From CAJQQY01 sp964352225 (GTDB lineage: Bacteria > Bacteroidota > Bacteroidia > Chitinophagales > Saprospiraceae), in assembly GCA_964352225.1 (NCBI GenBank), contig CAYGRM010000131.1:1-15863 (forward strand): DNA of 15,863 nt. The letters are read 5' to 3'. Of this stretch, positions 1 to 7,695 are shown piece by piece; the first letter of the stretch is position 1; every line of letters starts with the position of its first letter. The position numbers and the translations under genes are program-made. Below the pieces are notes generated by a model. That model saw nothing but the letters and a program-made list of their open reading frames with translations. It was not told where the DNA came from and did no database searches.

Positions 1-36
1 GACTAATAACTCATTAACCAATAACTTAATAACCAA
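1..36. repeat. AT-rich short direct repeats upstream of the first gene
   Basis: The first bases are two imperfect copies of a taataac-ttaacc type unit (about 4-19 and 21-35). They may be the end of an intergenic spacer or leader. No promoter can be judged because the window starts here. Confidence 0.3.
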
Positions 37-75
37 ATGAAATCATCTAGAGCCCAACAAATAATCCTTTTTAAA

Positions 76-546
76 ATGAAAAAAATATTATTTCTTACTT
101 TAGTTATTTTCAGTTTCCAAAATTGTCAATCAACAAAACCATCTGCTATTAGTGTGGCAAATAAGGAAGAAGGAAAATCAATACCTATGAAAAAAGAAAA
201 TAAAAATACTCCAGAACAAATCGTCCAAAAAAATCTCGATGCTTACAATGCTCTTGACATCGAAACATTTATGGCTTGCTTTCATCCCGAAATCAAGATG
301 TATAATTATGGAATTGAAACGCCGAGTGCGCAAGGTCTAGAGGAGGTTCGAAAAATATACCAAGGTCTTTTTGATCGCTCTCCAAATTTACATTCCAATA
401 TTATCAAGCGAATCGTTTTTGAAAATAAAGTGATCGACCATGAATCTATCACAGGAAGATTGGGTGATAAAAATCCAATTGAGATGGTTTTGATCTATGA
501 GGTCAAAGATGAAAAAATCATAAAAATCACCGCCATTAAAAATTAA
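76..546 (+). CDS. predicted lipoprotein with SnoaL/NTF2-like domain
   Basis: The product has 156 aa. An in-frame ATG at 37 would add 13 residues (MKSSRAQQIILFK), but the ATG at 76 is preferred. It begins a standard signal peptide, MKKILFLTLVIFSFQNC, with K2 and K3, a hydrophobic core, and a cysteine at residue 17 that could be lipidated. The lipobox is loose (F-Q-N-C), as is often seen in Bacteroidota. After a polar Lys/Asn/Glu-rich linker (about 18-44), residues 45-156 look like a SnoaL-like cone fold: an N-terminal helix with 'DAYNALDIETFMACF', a 'G..E.R..Y..LF' helix, and C-terminal strands with 'VLIYEVKDEKI'. The family includes ketosteroid-isomerase-like enzymes and many non-catalytic ligand-binding proteins, and no catalytic assignment is possible here. 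It is probably membrane-anchored and facing the periplasm or outside. It appears monocistronic, with its own terminator 46 bp downstream. The fold is likely; the substrate is unknown. Confidence 0.85.
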   Translation: MKKILFLTLVIFSFQNCQSTKPSAISVANKEEGKSIPMKKENKNTPEQIVQKNLDAYNALDIETFMACFHPEIKMYNYGIETPSAQGLEEVRKIYQGLFDRSPNLHSNIIKRIVFENKVIDHESITGRLGDKNPIEMVLIYEVKDEKIIKITAIKN

Positions 547-592
547 ATTTAAACACTTCACTAAAATCTTTAGTCCCTAATAAAATTTTCCT

Positions 593-640
593 CAAAGCCC
601 TAACTAATAAGTTGGGGCTTTGACATATCTTCTTTTCTTT
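593..640 (+). terminator. Rho-independent terminator after the SnoaL-like gene
   Basis: A 12-bp stem (593-604 with 611-622, one G:T pair, six-base loop taataa) is followed by a T-rich but interrupted tract to about 640. It lies 46 bp after the stop codon at 546. Confidence 0.8.
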
Positions 641-1000
641 TAGTATTTGAATATATTTTCCTTATATCCAAGTAGCGTCATCTTCCTTTTTCCATAATCC
701 ATAAAAGAAAAAAAGTGATAGGATGATTTTCAAACGACTAGAATCTAATTCCGTTCCTCTCCTATTTCCTACCACTTTCTATTTTTTTAGAAAAAATCCA
801 TATTGATATTTTTATTATCAAAAACAAAAAGCTTATATTGGATGCACAAACGTCATATCAAAACGAACCAACCATTTTCACACGGGATTTTACCGAACAA
901 TTATAAACCATTACTGTGAACATTTTACATCCCGTAACACCGTCCCCCTTTCCCTTAATTTTTAATCATCTAGGTTTCAATCATCAATTAATAACAATAT

Positions 1001-1014
1001 GTGCACGCGTGTAC
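1001..1014. promoter_or_regulatory. GC-rich palindrome, possible operator
   Basis: gtgcacgcgtgtac contains a perfect 8-bp palindrome (cacgcgtg, 1003-1010 by centre) extended by near-symmetric flanks. It stands out against the AT-rich surroundings and lies about 380 bp before the hydrolase start. A regulator-binding role is only a guess. Confidence 0.3.
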
Positions 1015-1067
1015 TATTCGTTAAACAAAATCCTCTTTTTCGATTAATAAAATTGTAACTTGCAATA

Positions 1068-1085
1068 GAAAAGTGTTCACTTTTC
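1068..1085. promoter_or_regulatory. 18-bp inverted repeat, operator-like
   Basis: Perfect 8-bp arms gaaaagtg/cacttttc are separated by two bases (tt). The short spacer and the position in a long spacer upstream of the hydrolase gene suit binding by a dimeric regulator better than a terminator, since no T tract follows. Confidence 0.4.
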
Positions 1086-1393
1086 GTGCCTATGATTATG
1101 CTTTTCCAAGTAAGTAATCATTTGGATTTCTGTTAGTTACATTTCCAAAAACCCCATAATCTTTTTCTGAATCTCAACTGTACCGAACTCGAATACCTCG
1201 TATTTGAAGAATAGCTTTTTTATGTTAACAGTTACGTAAAATTAAAACTACTGTTTTCATAAAAAGCTAATAATCAACCACTTGTGCCTGAAAAAGTTAT
1301 ATTTATCAATTTCTCTAAATCAATTAAAAAACTAAAAACCAATTTTCTCACAACCTATTTAATTTTACTAAAATCCAAAAACACGAACTAGTC

Positions 1394-4300
1394 ATGTGCA
1401 CTAATTATCCAAATTATTACAAAATTATATTTTCATTTCTGCTTTTACTGCCAGGACATAACAATGTATTCACACAAGCACCATCCTTCACCGCCAATGA
1501 CCAAGTAACTCCCTACAATAGTCCTTTCCAATTTGGTTCTAATATGGGATATTACGCTGGATGGACTGATGGCCAATTAGGTGATTTAGCCATAGGAAAT
1601 GCAACGTTAAACATCCCAGGTATCGGAGCAACTACGCTTCGACCTGGATTGTTTGAGCATTATTTAGAGCAGTATGGTTACTCGATCAATCTTCCTTGGT
1701 TCGAACATTTTGATAGTTTAGGTTTGGTGGATCACACCATGTTTGTCGGAGATCCTTCAGAAGATCATCGCGATCCTACCGATTATTGTCCTTCCAAACC
1801 TTGGTTAAAAAACATGGGGTTCAAAAATATGTACGAACCCATTTGGGATAATGGCGCAAATGGAACTCCCGTCAACGATGAAAATTACTACGCACTTTTT
1901 ATGTATAAAATGGTTACGTTATACACCCCCTATGTCAAATTTTGGGAAATTACCAATGAGCCAGATTTAGATTTTTCAGCTCAAGGAATGGGTTGGCGAG
2001 AACCGGGAGATCCAGTTGGAAGTTGGTGGGATAGTAATCCTGAGCCATGCGATTGCCAGTTTGGTGCACCCATTTTTCATTATAATCGAATGCTACGGAT
2101 CAGTTATGAAATAATCAAAAGCATCGATCCTGATGATTATGTTACCGTTGGAGGATTAGGGTTTCCGAGTTTCTTGGATGCAATCATGCGAAATACCGAT
2201 AACCCGGTGGACGGAAGTGTGACGACAGAATACCCTTTGCAAGGAGGTGCTTATTTTGATGTTTTGAGTTTTCATTCCTATCCACACATTAATGGAAGTT
2301 TATTAATTTGGGATCCGATCAACGGAGTTACAGGTTATCGAAGACATTCGGATGCAGCCATCGAAGGGATCACCGAAGACCTCAACGAATTCAAAACAGT
2401 TATGAATGACTATGGGTATGATGGGACAATCTATCCTGAAAAATTAGCCATCATGACTGAGTCGAGCATTCCTCGAAAGAAATTTGGCGACTACATTGGA
2501 TCAGATGAAGCAGCGAGAAATTATGCGATGAAATTACCCATCGAATTACAAAAAGAAGGAGTACTTAATTTTCATTACTATGACTTGGGCGAAAAAGAAA
2601 TATTCGCAAACGCACTTTACCCTTTTCAAATGACCGGTTTTTATGAAAAATTGGAAGGAACTACGGTCGCAGATATTCAACGAACGAATAGTGGGATCGC
2701 CTACAAAACTGTTTCCAATTTACTTTTCGAAAAAACTTATGATGCCACTAAAACTAATGAAATGCAGTTACCTGCCAACATTGATGGTGGGGCATTTCAA
2801 GATGCGAATGGGCAATACACTTATGTGCTCTGGGCGGTTTGTGAAACGGACGAAACAGAAGCGAGTGTCGCCACTTATTCCTTCCCTTCCAGTTTTAATT
2901 TGTCTTATTTAAAAATCCATAAATGGGATTTTTCATTGACCAATCAACAAACTATTGCTGGATTTGAAAATATTGTTTTGAGTGGTTCTCCTCAATTTTT
3001 CACTCCCACTAATCAACAAATAAGCTTCTCTTGTCCATCAGATATTAATTTAACTTTACCTTTCAATTCTACGGGACAAGTAGTGACTTGGAATCCAATT
3101 GTTGCTACTTCACTCTGTACCAATAGCTCTGTTACCGTTGAACAAACCGGAGGTGCAATTAACGGAAGTTTTTTTCCAATTGGAATCAGCACCATCACTT
3201 ATCAAATTTCAGATGATTGTGGAAATTCTGAAACTTGTAATTTTAATATTTCTCTCGATCTTAGTCCAGCACCCCCCATTGATTGCCCACCTAATACTCA
3301 CTTAGTCAATATCACCATCATTGGAAATGGCTCAGTCGATATCGAATATATTACACCAAGCGGATCGACTGAAACATGTACCGAGGGAACTTGCTCCTAT
3401 TGCATCAATACCAATACCCTCATAAAATTAGTAGGCATTCCAGGTGCTGGCGAAACATTTATAGGATGGAATGGAAGTGGCTGCTCGGGCAATGATCTAT
3501 GTTGGAAAAGTATCAGTTGGGAAACTGATATTACTGCAACTTTTTCTAATAACGCCACTAGCACTATGGAACTTTCCACCTCTTCATCCGATGTCACTTG
3601 CCATGGCGAAAACGATGGAAACGCGCAATTAACTGTATTTGGAGGAACACCCAATTACTCTTATAATTGGAGCAATGGACACTCCACTTCTCAACTCAAT
3701 AATATCTCTGCAGGCAACTATGTCGTAACGGTTACAGATGCCATTGGAACTACAGCAACCACTTCAGTTCAGATCAATCAACCTACACCATTACTCGTTC
3801 AAGTATCTAATCAAACCAATGTAAATTGTCTGGGAGGCAATGATGGATCAATAACTCTAAATGCCTCTGGAGGAACTTCACCATATCAATTTTTATGGTC
3901 AAATGGCGAAAACACTTCAACTATAAATAACTTACCATCAGGCATTTATACAGTTAACCTTACTGACAACAATGGATGTTCGGTTACGGTTGCCACCACA
4001 ATTTTAGAGGGAAGTATGACTGTTCCTGTTGCTGATTTTTCAACAACGATCAATGGACTTGAAGTAAATTTTGAAGATATTTCAGTAGGAAATCCAACAT
4101 CTTGGAGCTGGGATTTTGGAGATGGAAATATGAATAACTCAACTACGGCAACCCACACTTATGCTGCAGCCGGAAATTATTTAGCCTGCTTGACCGTCAA
4201 TAATAATTGTGGGCAAAATACTGCCTGCCAAAATATTTCAGTTGGACAAAGTAATAATATATTAATTCATCTAGAATCGATAAGTGGAAATACTGGAACA

Positions 4301-5932
4301 GTAGTTCAAGTCCCGGTGCGAGTAGAAAATTTTAATCAGGTTGTTTCCTTTCAGCATTCTTTCAAAATCCCTGATACCACCAAAGCAGTTTTTGTCAGTA
4401 CTAGTAATTTTATTTCAAGTCAATTAGGCAATCCAGCTACGATCAATGTTACTCCTGAAAATATTAATACAGTTTGGTTGTCATCGAGTGGTTCTTCGGC
4501 TAGTTTGACTGATGGGACAATTTTATACTACTTAGATATTTTAGTAAAAGGTCTACCTGGCGATTGTATTGAAATTGAAATAGATAACCAAACCCTACCA
4601 ACTGAGTTTATAGTTTTGGAAAACGGCAATGTAGTTCCAGTTGACTATGATTTTATTTCAGCAGAAGTTTGTTCCTCTCCTGGCGTGACTATTTCTGGAA
4701 ATATTCAAACGGAATTTGGAACGCCCATTCAGAGTGTAGAAATTTTTAATAACAATGTATTCACAAATTTAACTAACGTCAATGGAAACTACACCACTAC
4801 GCCTTTTCCAATGGGTAGTTCGTTTGAAATTGAACCTCACAAAGATGTAAATTATGTTAATGGAGTTACCTCTTTTGACTTGGCAACCATCCAGCAACAT
4901 ATCGTAGGAAACGTAATTTTAAATTCTCCCTACCAACTAATTGCTGCTGATGTAAATCATTCCAATAGCATTTCTTCCTTCGATTTATTCTTGGCACAAC
5001 AAGTTATTGTCGCCAATGTGGATACTTTTCCCAACAACGAATCCTGGAGATTTGTCCCTGCTGATTTCGTTTTTCCAAATCCCGAAGATCCATTTAGTAC
5101 TCCATTCCCTGAAAGCATCAATCTGCCCAATGTGACTTCCAACCTAACTGATCAAGACTTCATTGCAATTAAAATCGGAGATGTAAATGGAACCGCTCTT
5201 CCAAATTTTACAGGTGGAGGAACTTCAGGTGTAACTAGAAATTCAGCAGGTAATTTTGAGATTTTATTACGAAAAGTAAAAACAGGAAAAGATGAGTTTT
5301 ATCTGGAATTTTTAGCTAATGATTTTAAAAACATAAGCGCTTTCCAGTTTGATTTATTTTTTGAAAAAAGTAAAATGCAATTAATCGAAGTAAAGGAAAG
5401 CCAACTAAATATAGAATACGGAAATAGATTGTTAGAAGAAGGAATTATTACTCTAATTTGGTATGACTCAGCAGCAGAAGGTTTGAGCCTGAACGATAAA
5501 TCTAGTTTATTCAGAATTTATTTTACAGGAAAAATGGAAGACATTTTTTTAAATGAAGATATTCGTTTAATCGAAAAAATCACTTCCTCCATTGCTTATC
5601 CCCCCTCTGGAGTACCTCAGAATTTATTTCTTTCTATTTTGGAAAAAACCGACATAGATAAATCCAATCATTCTATTCATGTCTTCCAGAATCATCCAAA
5701 TCCATTTTCTACCACTACCCGTATTTCTTTTGAGATGATGTTGAAAGAAAAAGTTGAAGTGCAGATTGTAGATCAACATGGAAAAGTAATTTTCGAGCAA
5801 GAGGAATTATTTGAGGAGGGAATCCACCACTTAGATTTTACTGAGATGGATTTTACAAGTGAAGGAATTTACTATTATACATTTACGACTTCGACTGATC
5901 GAGTGGTGAAAAAAATGATGGTCTTTTATTAA
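1394..5932 (+). CDS. secreted multidomain putative clan GH-A glycoside hydrolase with T9SS type A tail
   Basis: The product has 1512 aa. This ATG is the only start between the upstream in-frame stop (taa, 1325-1327) and the signal sequence (about 1-29, core IIFSFLLLLP). No Shine-Dalgarno is visible, which is normal in this phylum. Residues 40-420 resemble a clan GH-A barrel. 'WEITNEPD' supplies the candidate acid/base E189, 'LSFHSYPH' (291-298) the usual His/Tyr strand, and 'IMTESS' the candidate nucleophile E356. Residues 425-540 look like the accessory beta-sandwich. Then follow HYR (541-622), InlB B-type repeat (636-718), two SprB repeats (about 725-797 and 798-873), PKD (876-951, 'WSWDFGDG'), cohesin-like (952-1092), a small beta domain (1096-1150), dockerin-like (1151-1266), a second cohesin-like module (about 1285-1418) and the type A sorting tail (1427-1512, 'NHPNPFSTTTRISF'). 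The predicted role is hydrolysis of an extracellular polysaccharide; the GH family and substrate cannot be named. It appears monocistronic. Confidence 0.93.
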   Translation: MCTNYPNYYKIIFSFLLLLPGHNNVFTQAPSFTANDQVTPYNSPFQFGSNMGYYAGWTDGQLGDLAIGNATLNIPGIGATTLRPGLFEHYLEQYGYSINLPWFEHFDSLGLVDHTMFVGDPSEDHRDPTDYCPSKPWLKNMGFKNMYEPIWDNGANGTPVNDENYYALFMYKMVTLYTPYVKFWEITNEPDLDFSAQGMGWREPGDPVGSWWDSNPEPCDCQFGAPIFHYNRMLRISYEIIKSIDPDDYVTVGGLGFPSFLDAIMRNTDNPVDGSVTTEYPLQGGAYFDVLSFHSYPHINGSLLIWDPINGVTGYRRHSDAAIEGITEDLNEFKTVMNDYGYDGTIYPEKLAIMTESSIPRKKFGDYIGSDEAARNYAMKLPIELQKEGVLNFHYYDLGEKEIFANALYPFQMTGFYEKLEGTTVADIQRTNSGIAYKTVSNLLFEKTYDATKTNEMQLPANIDGGAFQDANGQYTYVLWAVCETDETEASVATYSFPSSFNLSYLKIHKWDFSLTNQQTIAGFENIVLSGSPQFFTPTNQQISFSCPSDINLTLPFNSTGQVVTWNPIVATSLCTNSSVTVEQTGGAINGSFFPIGISTITYQISDDCGNSETCNFNISLDLSPAPPIDCPPNTHLVNITIIGNGSVDIEYITPSGSTETCTEGTCSYCINTNTLIKLVGIPGAGETFIGWNGSGCSGNDLCWKSISWETDITATFSNNATSTMELSTSSSDVTCHGENDGNAQLTVFGGTPNYSYNWSNGHSTSQLNNISAGNYVVTVTDAIGTTATTSVQINQPTPLLVQVSNQTNVNCLGGNDGSITLNASGGTSPYQFLWSNGENTSTINNLPSGIYTVNLTDNNGCSVTVATTILEGSMTVPVADFSTTINGLEVNFEDISVGNPTSWSWDFGDGNMNNSTTATHTYAAAGNYLACLTVNNNCGQNTACQNISVGQSNNILIHLESISGNTGTVVQVPVRVENFNQVVSFQHSFKIPDTTKAVFVSTSNFISSQLGNPATINVTPENINTVWLSSSGSSASLTDGTILYYLDILVKGLPGDCIEIEIDNQTLPTEFIVLENGNVVPVDYDFISAEVCSSPGVTISGNIQTEFGTPIQSVEIFNNNVFTNLTNVNGNYTTTPFPMGSSFEIEPHKDVNYVNGVTSFDLATIQQHIVGNVILNSPYQLIAADVNHSNSISSFDLFLAQQVIVANVDTFPNNESWRFVPADFVFPNPEDPFSTPFPESINLPNVTSNLTDQDFIAIKIGDVNGTALPNFTGGGTSGVTRNSAGNFEILLRKVKTGKDEFYLEFLANDFKNISAFQFDLFFEKSKMQLIEVKESQLNIEYGNRLLEEGIITLIWYDSAAEGLSLNDKSSLFRIYFTGKMEDIFLNEDIRLIEKITSSIAYPPSGVPQNLFLSILEKTDIDKSNHSIHVFQNHPNPFSTTTRISFEMMLKEKVEVQIVDQHGKVIFEQEELFEEGIHHLDFTEMDFTSEGIYYYTFTTSTDRVVKKMMVFY

Positions 5933-6003
5933 GAACTAATTATGAAAATATAATTTATTTTACTTGACAGGAGAACCCTTTTGCTTGCCTATTCTAAAAT
6001 AAA

Positions 6004-6039
6004 AAAAGCCGCAGCTTCAAAAGATGAAGTGCGACTTTT
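6004..6039 (+). terminator. hairpin terminator after the hydrolase gene
   Basis: An A-rich arm at 6004-6018 pairs with 6026-6039 (one mismatch, one bulge), ending in cttttc. The flanking A and T tracts could let it work in both directions. It lies about 70 bp after the stop codon. Confidence 0.75.
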
Positions 6040-6310
6040 CCTGTGGTAACTTTTATTTTATTTTCTTCTTAGTGTTTTATCGCTTATCATACTTTGCTAA
6101 CGAATAAATAATAACACCCTTTTAATTATTTAGTATATTCTTCTCAATTGATCTAAGCAAAGAATCCTTTACTAAGTTTAAAATAAAAACATTACCTCCA
6201 GTTTAATGATAAGCTAAAAAACATTCCTATTAATCAAAAGTAACTTTTGGCGTGTGTTAGTAGATGAAATAGAAATAAGGCTCTTAATTAATTTTGGTTT
6301 TGAGGAAATA

Positions 6311-6352
6311 AAAAAAATAGGACAGTAAAATTTGTAAAAATAATACTGTCCT
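6311..6352 (-). terminator. terminator-like hairpin oriented to the minus strand, orphan
   Basis: Perfect 9-bp arms (6319-6327 aggacagta, 6344-6352 tactgtcct) flank a 16-base loop. Read on the minus strand, the stem is followed by an A and then a run of Ts (the A tract at 6311-6317). On the plus strand no T tract follows. No minus-strand gene lies upstream of it before the start of the plus-strand membrane gene. Confidence 0.45.
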
Positions 6353-6482
6353 GAGTAAACTCTCTCTATCAAATTTTTAAAAAACTAAAAGGCATGACAC
6401 CATTTATACCCTATCTGTACTAAACTTAATGCCAAAAACCTAAAACCCTGATAGTCAATTATTTATAATAACATATTATTTC

Positions 6483-6509
6483 ATTTTATTCCCAAATTGG
6501 GAACAAAAT
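6483..6509. promoter_or_regulatory. 27-bp imperfect dyad, operator-like
   Basis: The dyad is centred on 6496 with core ttcccaaattgggaa. The seven inner pairs are perfect, then one mismatch (6488/6504), then five more pairs. It lies about 140 bp before the membrane-protein start and could be a binding site for a dimeric regulator. Confidence 0.4.
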
Positions 6510-6569
6510 AGCTTTTATGGGAATCATCCTATCTAGTATTCATCCCCCATTTAGAATAAATATTTTGAG

Positions 6570-6597
6570 AAAAATAGAATTTATAAATTCTATTTTT
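6570..6597. promoter_or_regulatory. 28-bp perfect palindrome before the membrane-protein gene
   Basis: Fourteen perfect pairs are centred between 6583 and 6584 (core aatttataaatt), followed by one T and ccc. It ends 53 bp before the ATG. It could be an operator, a cruciform-prone site or a 5'-leader hairpin. The T-rich 3' arm also gives it some resemblance to a terminator. Confidence 0.45.
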
Positions 6598-6650
6598 TCC
6601 CTACTTTTAACTTTTCTTTGAAAGGAGTACTATAATAAAGTTGTTTAAAA

Positions 6651-7448
6651 ATGTCAGACCAAAAAATTAATGAACTTATTGACTCGAATCCCAATCATTA
6701 CGAATTTAAGTTTCAAAATTATTTGCAACGAGGATTTGAGATTTGCAATCAGTTTGCCATAGGATTTATTCTATTCTTTTTACTTTTCATGTTGATTACT
6801 GGTGCGGTTGATTTATTACCAGGAGTGAGTGATTTGATCAATCGAATTTTTATAACACCTGTACTTGGAGTTGGAGTTTACTTTGTAGCTAAAAATATAA
6901 GTCGAGGCACAGAACATAACTTTGATCAGTTTTGGAAAGGATTTCAATTTGTTTCTCCTTTAATTATGATATCATTGATTGAGGTTGCCATTTTCCTTTT
7001 GATAGTTTCCCCGATTTTAATTACTGGTGACATTAATTTGTATTTGGAGTGGTTTGAGGAAATGCAAAAAACGCCTTTGTCAATTGATAGTTTTCCTGGC
7101 TTTCAAACTTGGTATTTATTTTTGCTCTTGCCTATTATTTATCTTTCTGTAGTTTGGATTTATGCTCCCCTCCTAGTGATTTTCTACAATCTTTCTGCTT
7201 GGGATGCCATGGAGGCAAGTCGAAAAATAATATCTAAACAATGGGGAGTTTTCGCTTTATTTTACTTTTTGGTGAGTATTATTTCTGTCTCGGGAATCCT
7301 TTTTTTTGGAATTGGAATCTTATATACACTTCCTATTGGAGCATGTATGCTATATGCTTCTTTTGAGGATATTTTAGATTTTTATGTGAAAAAGGATGAC
7401 GATGAGGAAGAGGATTTGATGGATCACTTGATTGATGCGTTTCGATAG
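6651..7448 (+). CDS. polytopic inner-membrane protein, possibly DUF975/YciC-like
   Basis: The product has 265 aa. There is no signal peptide; hydrophobic stretches at about 34-56, 62-82, 103-125, 153-179 and 198-236 predict five to six membrane segments. The segment 'YNLSAWDAMEASRKIISKQW' (179-198) is an amphipathic helix of the type found before the last membrane helices of DUF975, YciC (UPF0259) and GlpQ-membrane-domain proteins. That resemblance is the only family clue and is not certain. The C-terminus is strongly acidic (KKDDDEEED, about 247-255). Only one start is possible: an in-frame taa lies at 6636-6638 and the next Met is residue 47. A perfect aaaggag lies at 6621-6627, but 23 bases from the ATG is too far to act as a normal ribosome binding site. 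The gene is convergent with the giant gene and shares the terminator at 7640-7675 with it. Function unknown. Confidence 0.85.
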   Translation: MSDQKINELIDSNPNHYEFKFQNYLQRGFEICNQFAIGFILFFLLFMLITGAVDLLPGVSDLINRIFITPVLGVGVYFVAKNISRGTEHNFDQFWKGFQFVSPLIMISLIEVAIFLLIVSPILITGDINLYLEWFEEMQKTPLSIDSFPGFQTWYLFLLLPIIYLSVVWIYAPLLVIFYNLSAWDAMEASRKIISKQWGVFALFYFLVSIISVSGILFFGIGILYTLPIGACMLYASFEDILDFYVKKDDDEEEDLMDHLIDAFR

Positions 7449-7639
7449 AATACAATTTTATTCCCTCATTTTTCCTAAAAAGAAAAAAGGTTCTACTGCA
7501 TTTGTTTGGTTTGATAAACCAAGATTAGAATCCCTTCTCTCATTTTCAGAATAGAATAAAATCGAGACTATTTCATCTCAGCAGCTTTCCACAAAAACTT
7601 GTCCCTGTGGATAAAATAATCATTTAGAACCAGAAAAAA

Positions 7640-7675
7640 GAAAAGGCAGATTGGACGAATCCAATCTGCCTTTTC
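7640..7675. terminator. bidirectional terminator between convergent genes
   Basis: A perfect 16-bp stem (7640-7655 with 7660-7675) has a cgaa tetraloop, an A-rich 5' flank and a T-rich 3' arm, so it can terminate transcripts from both sides. It lies 191 bp after the membrane-protein stop and 20 bp from the giant gene's stop. Confidence 0.9.
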
Positions 7676-7695
7676 AGCTTTATTATTATTTCAAA

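Larger units (their letters stand above)
641..1393. other. long intergenic region without a recognisable gene
   Basis: About 750 bp of AT-rich DNA precede the hydrolase gene. The only ORFs seen start with ATG at 842 (25 aa) and 999 (19 aa), and neither has supporting features. Visible structure consists of a 7-bp inverted pair (882-888 with 929-935, acgggat/atcccgt), a GC-rich palindrome at 1001-1014 and an 18-bp dyad at 1068-1085. I searched for the Bacteroidota promoter pattern (TTTG about 19 bp before TAnnTTTG). I found only near misses, for example TAGGTTTC at 971-978. The length suggests a long leader or a multi-site control region, but this is inference. Confidence 0.5.
6040..6650. other. 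intergenic region rich in inverted repeats, no recognised gene
   Basis: The 610 bp between the terminator and the membrane-protein gene contain no ORF with family features; a 27-aa frame at 6024-6107 overlaps the terminator. Structure seen consists of a caaaag/cttttg pair (6235-6249), a hairpin facing the minus strand (6319-6352), a 27-bp imperfect dyad (6483-6509) and a 28-bp perfect palindrome (6570-6597). Such density suggests a regulatory region or an unannotated small RNA, but nothing matches a known RNA class by eye. Confidence 0.5.

Noticed and set aside
999..1058. A 19-aa frame whose first bases (atgtgcac) resemble the hydrolase gene start.
   Set aside because: It is too short, and the shared eight bases are probably chance.
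2643..5142. Frames of 61-89 codons overlapping the hydrolase gene in other frames or on the minus strand.
   Set aside because: They lie wholly within the well-supported 1512-aa gene and lack recognisable domains.
6024..6107. A 27-aa frame after the hydrolase gene.
   Set aside because: It starts inside the terminator stem and has no conserved features.
6289..6296. TAATTTTG, an exact match to the Bacteroidota -7 pattern TAnnTTTG.
   Set aside because: No TTTG is found at the expected -33 distance, and a lone match is expected by chance in T-rich DNA.
6319..6352. The inverted repeat as terminal repeats of a small mobile element.
   Set aside because: The arms are 9 bp around a 16-base loop; there is no cargo, no target-site duplication and no second copy.
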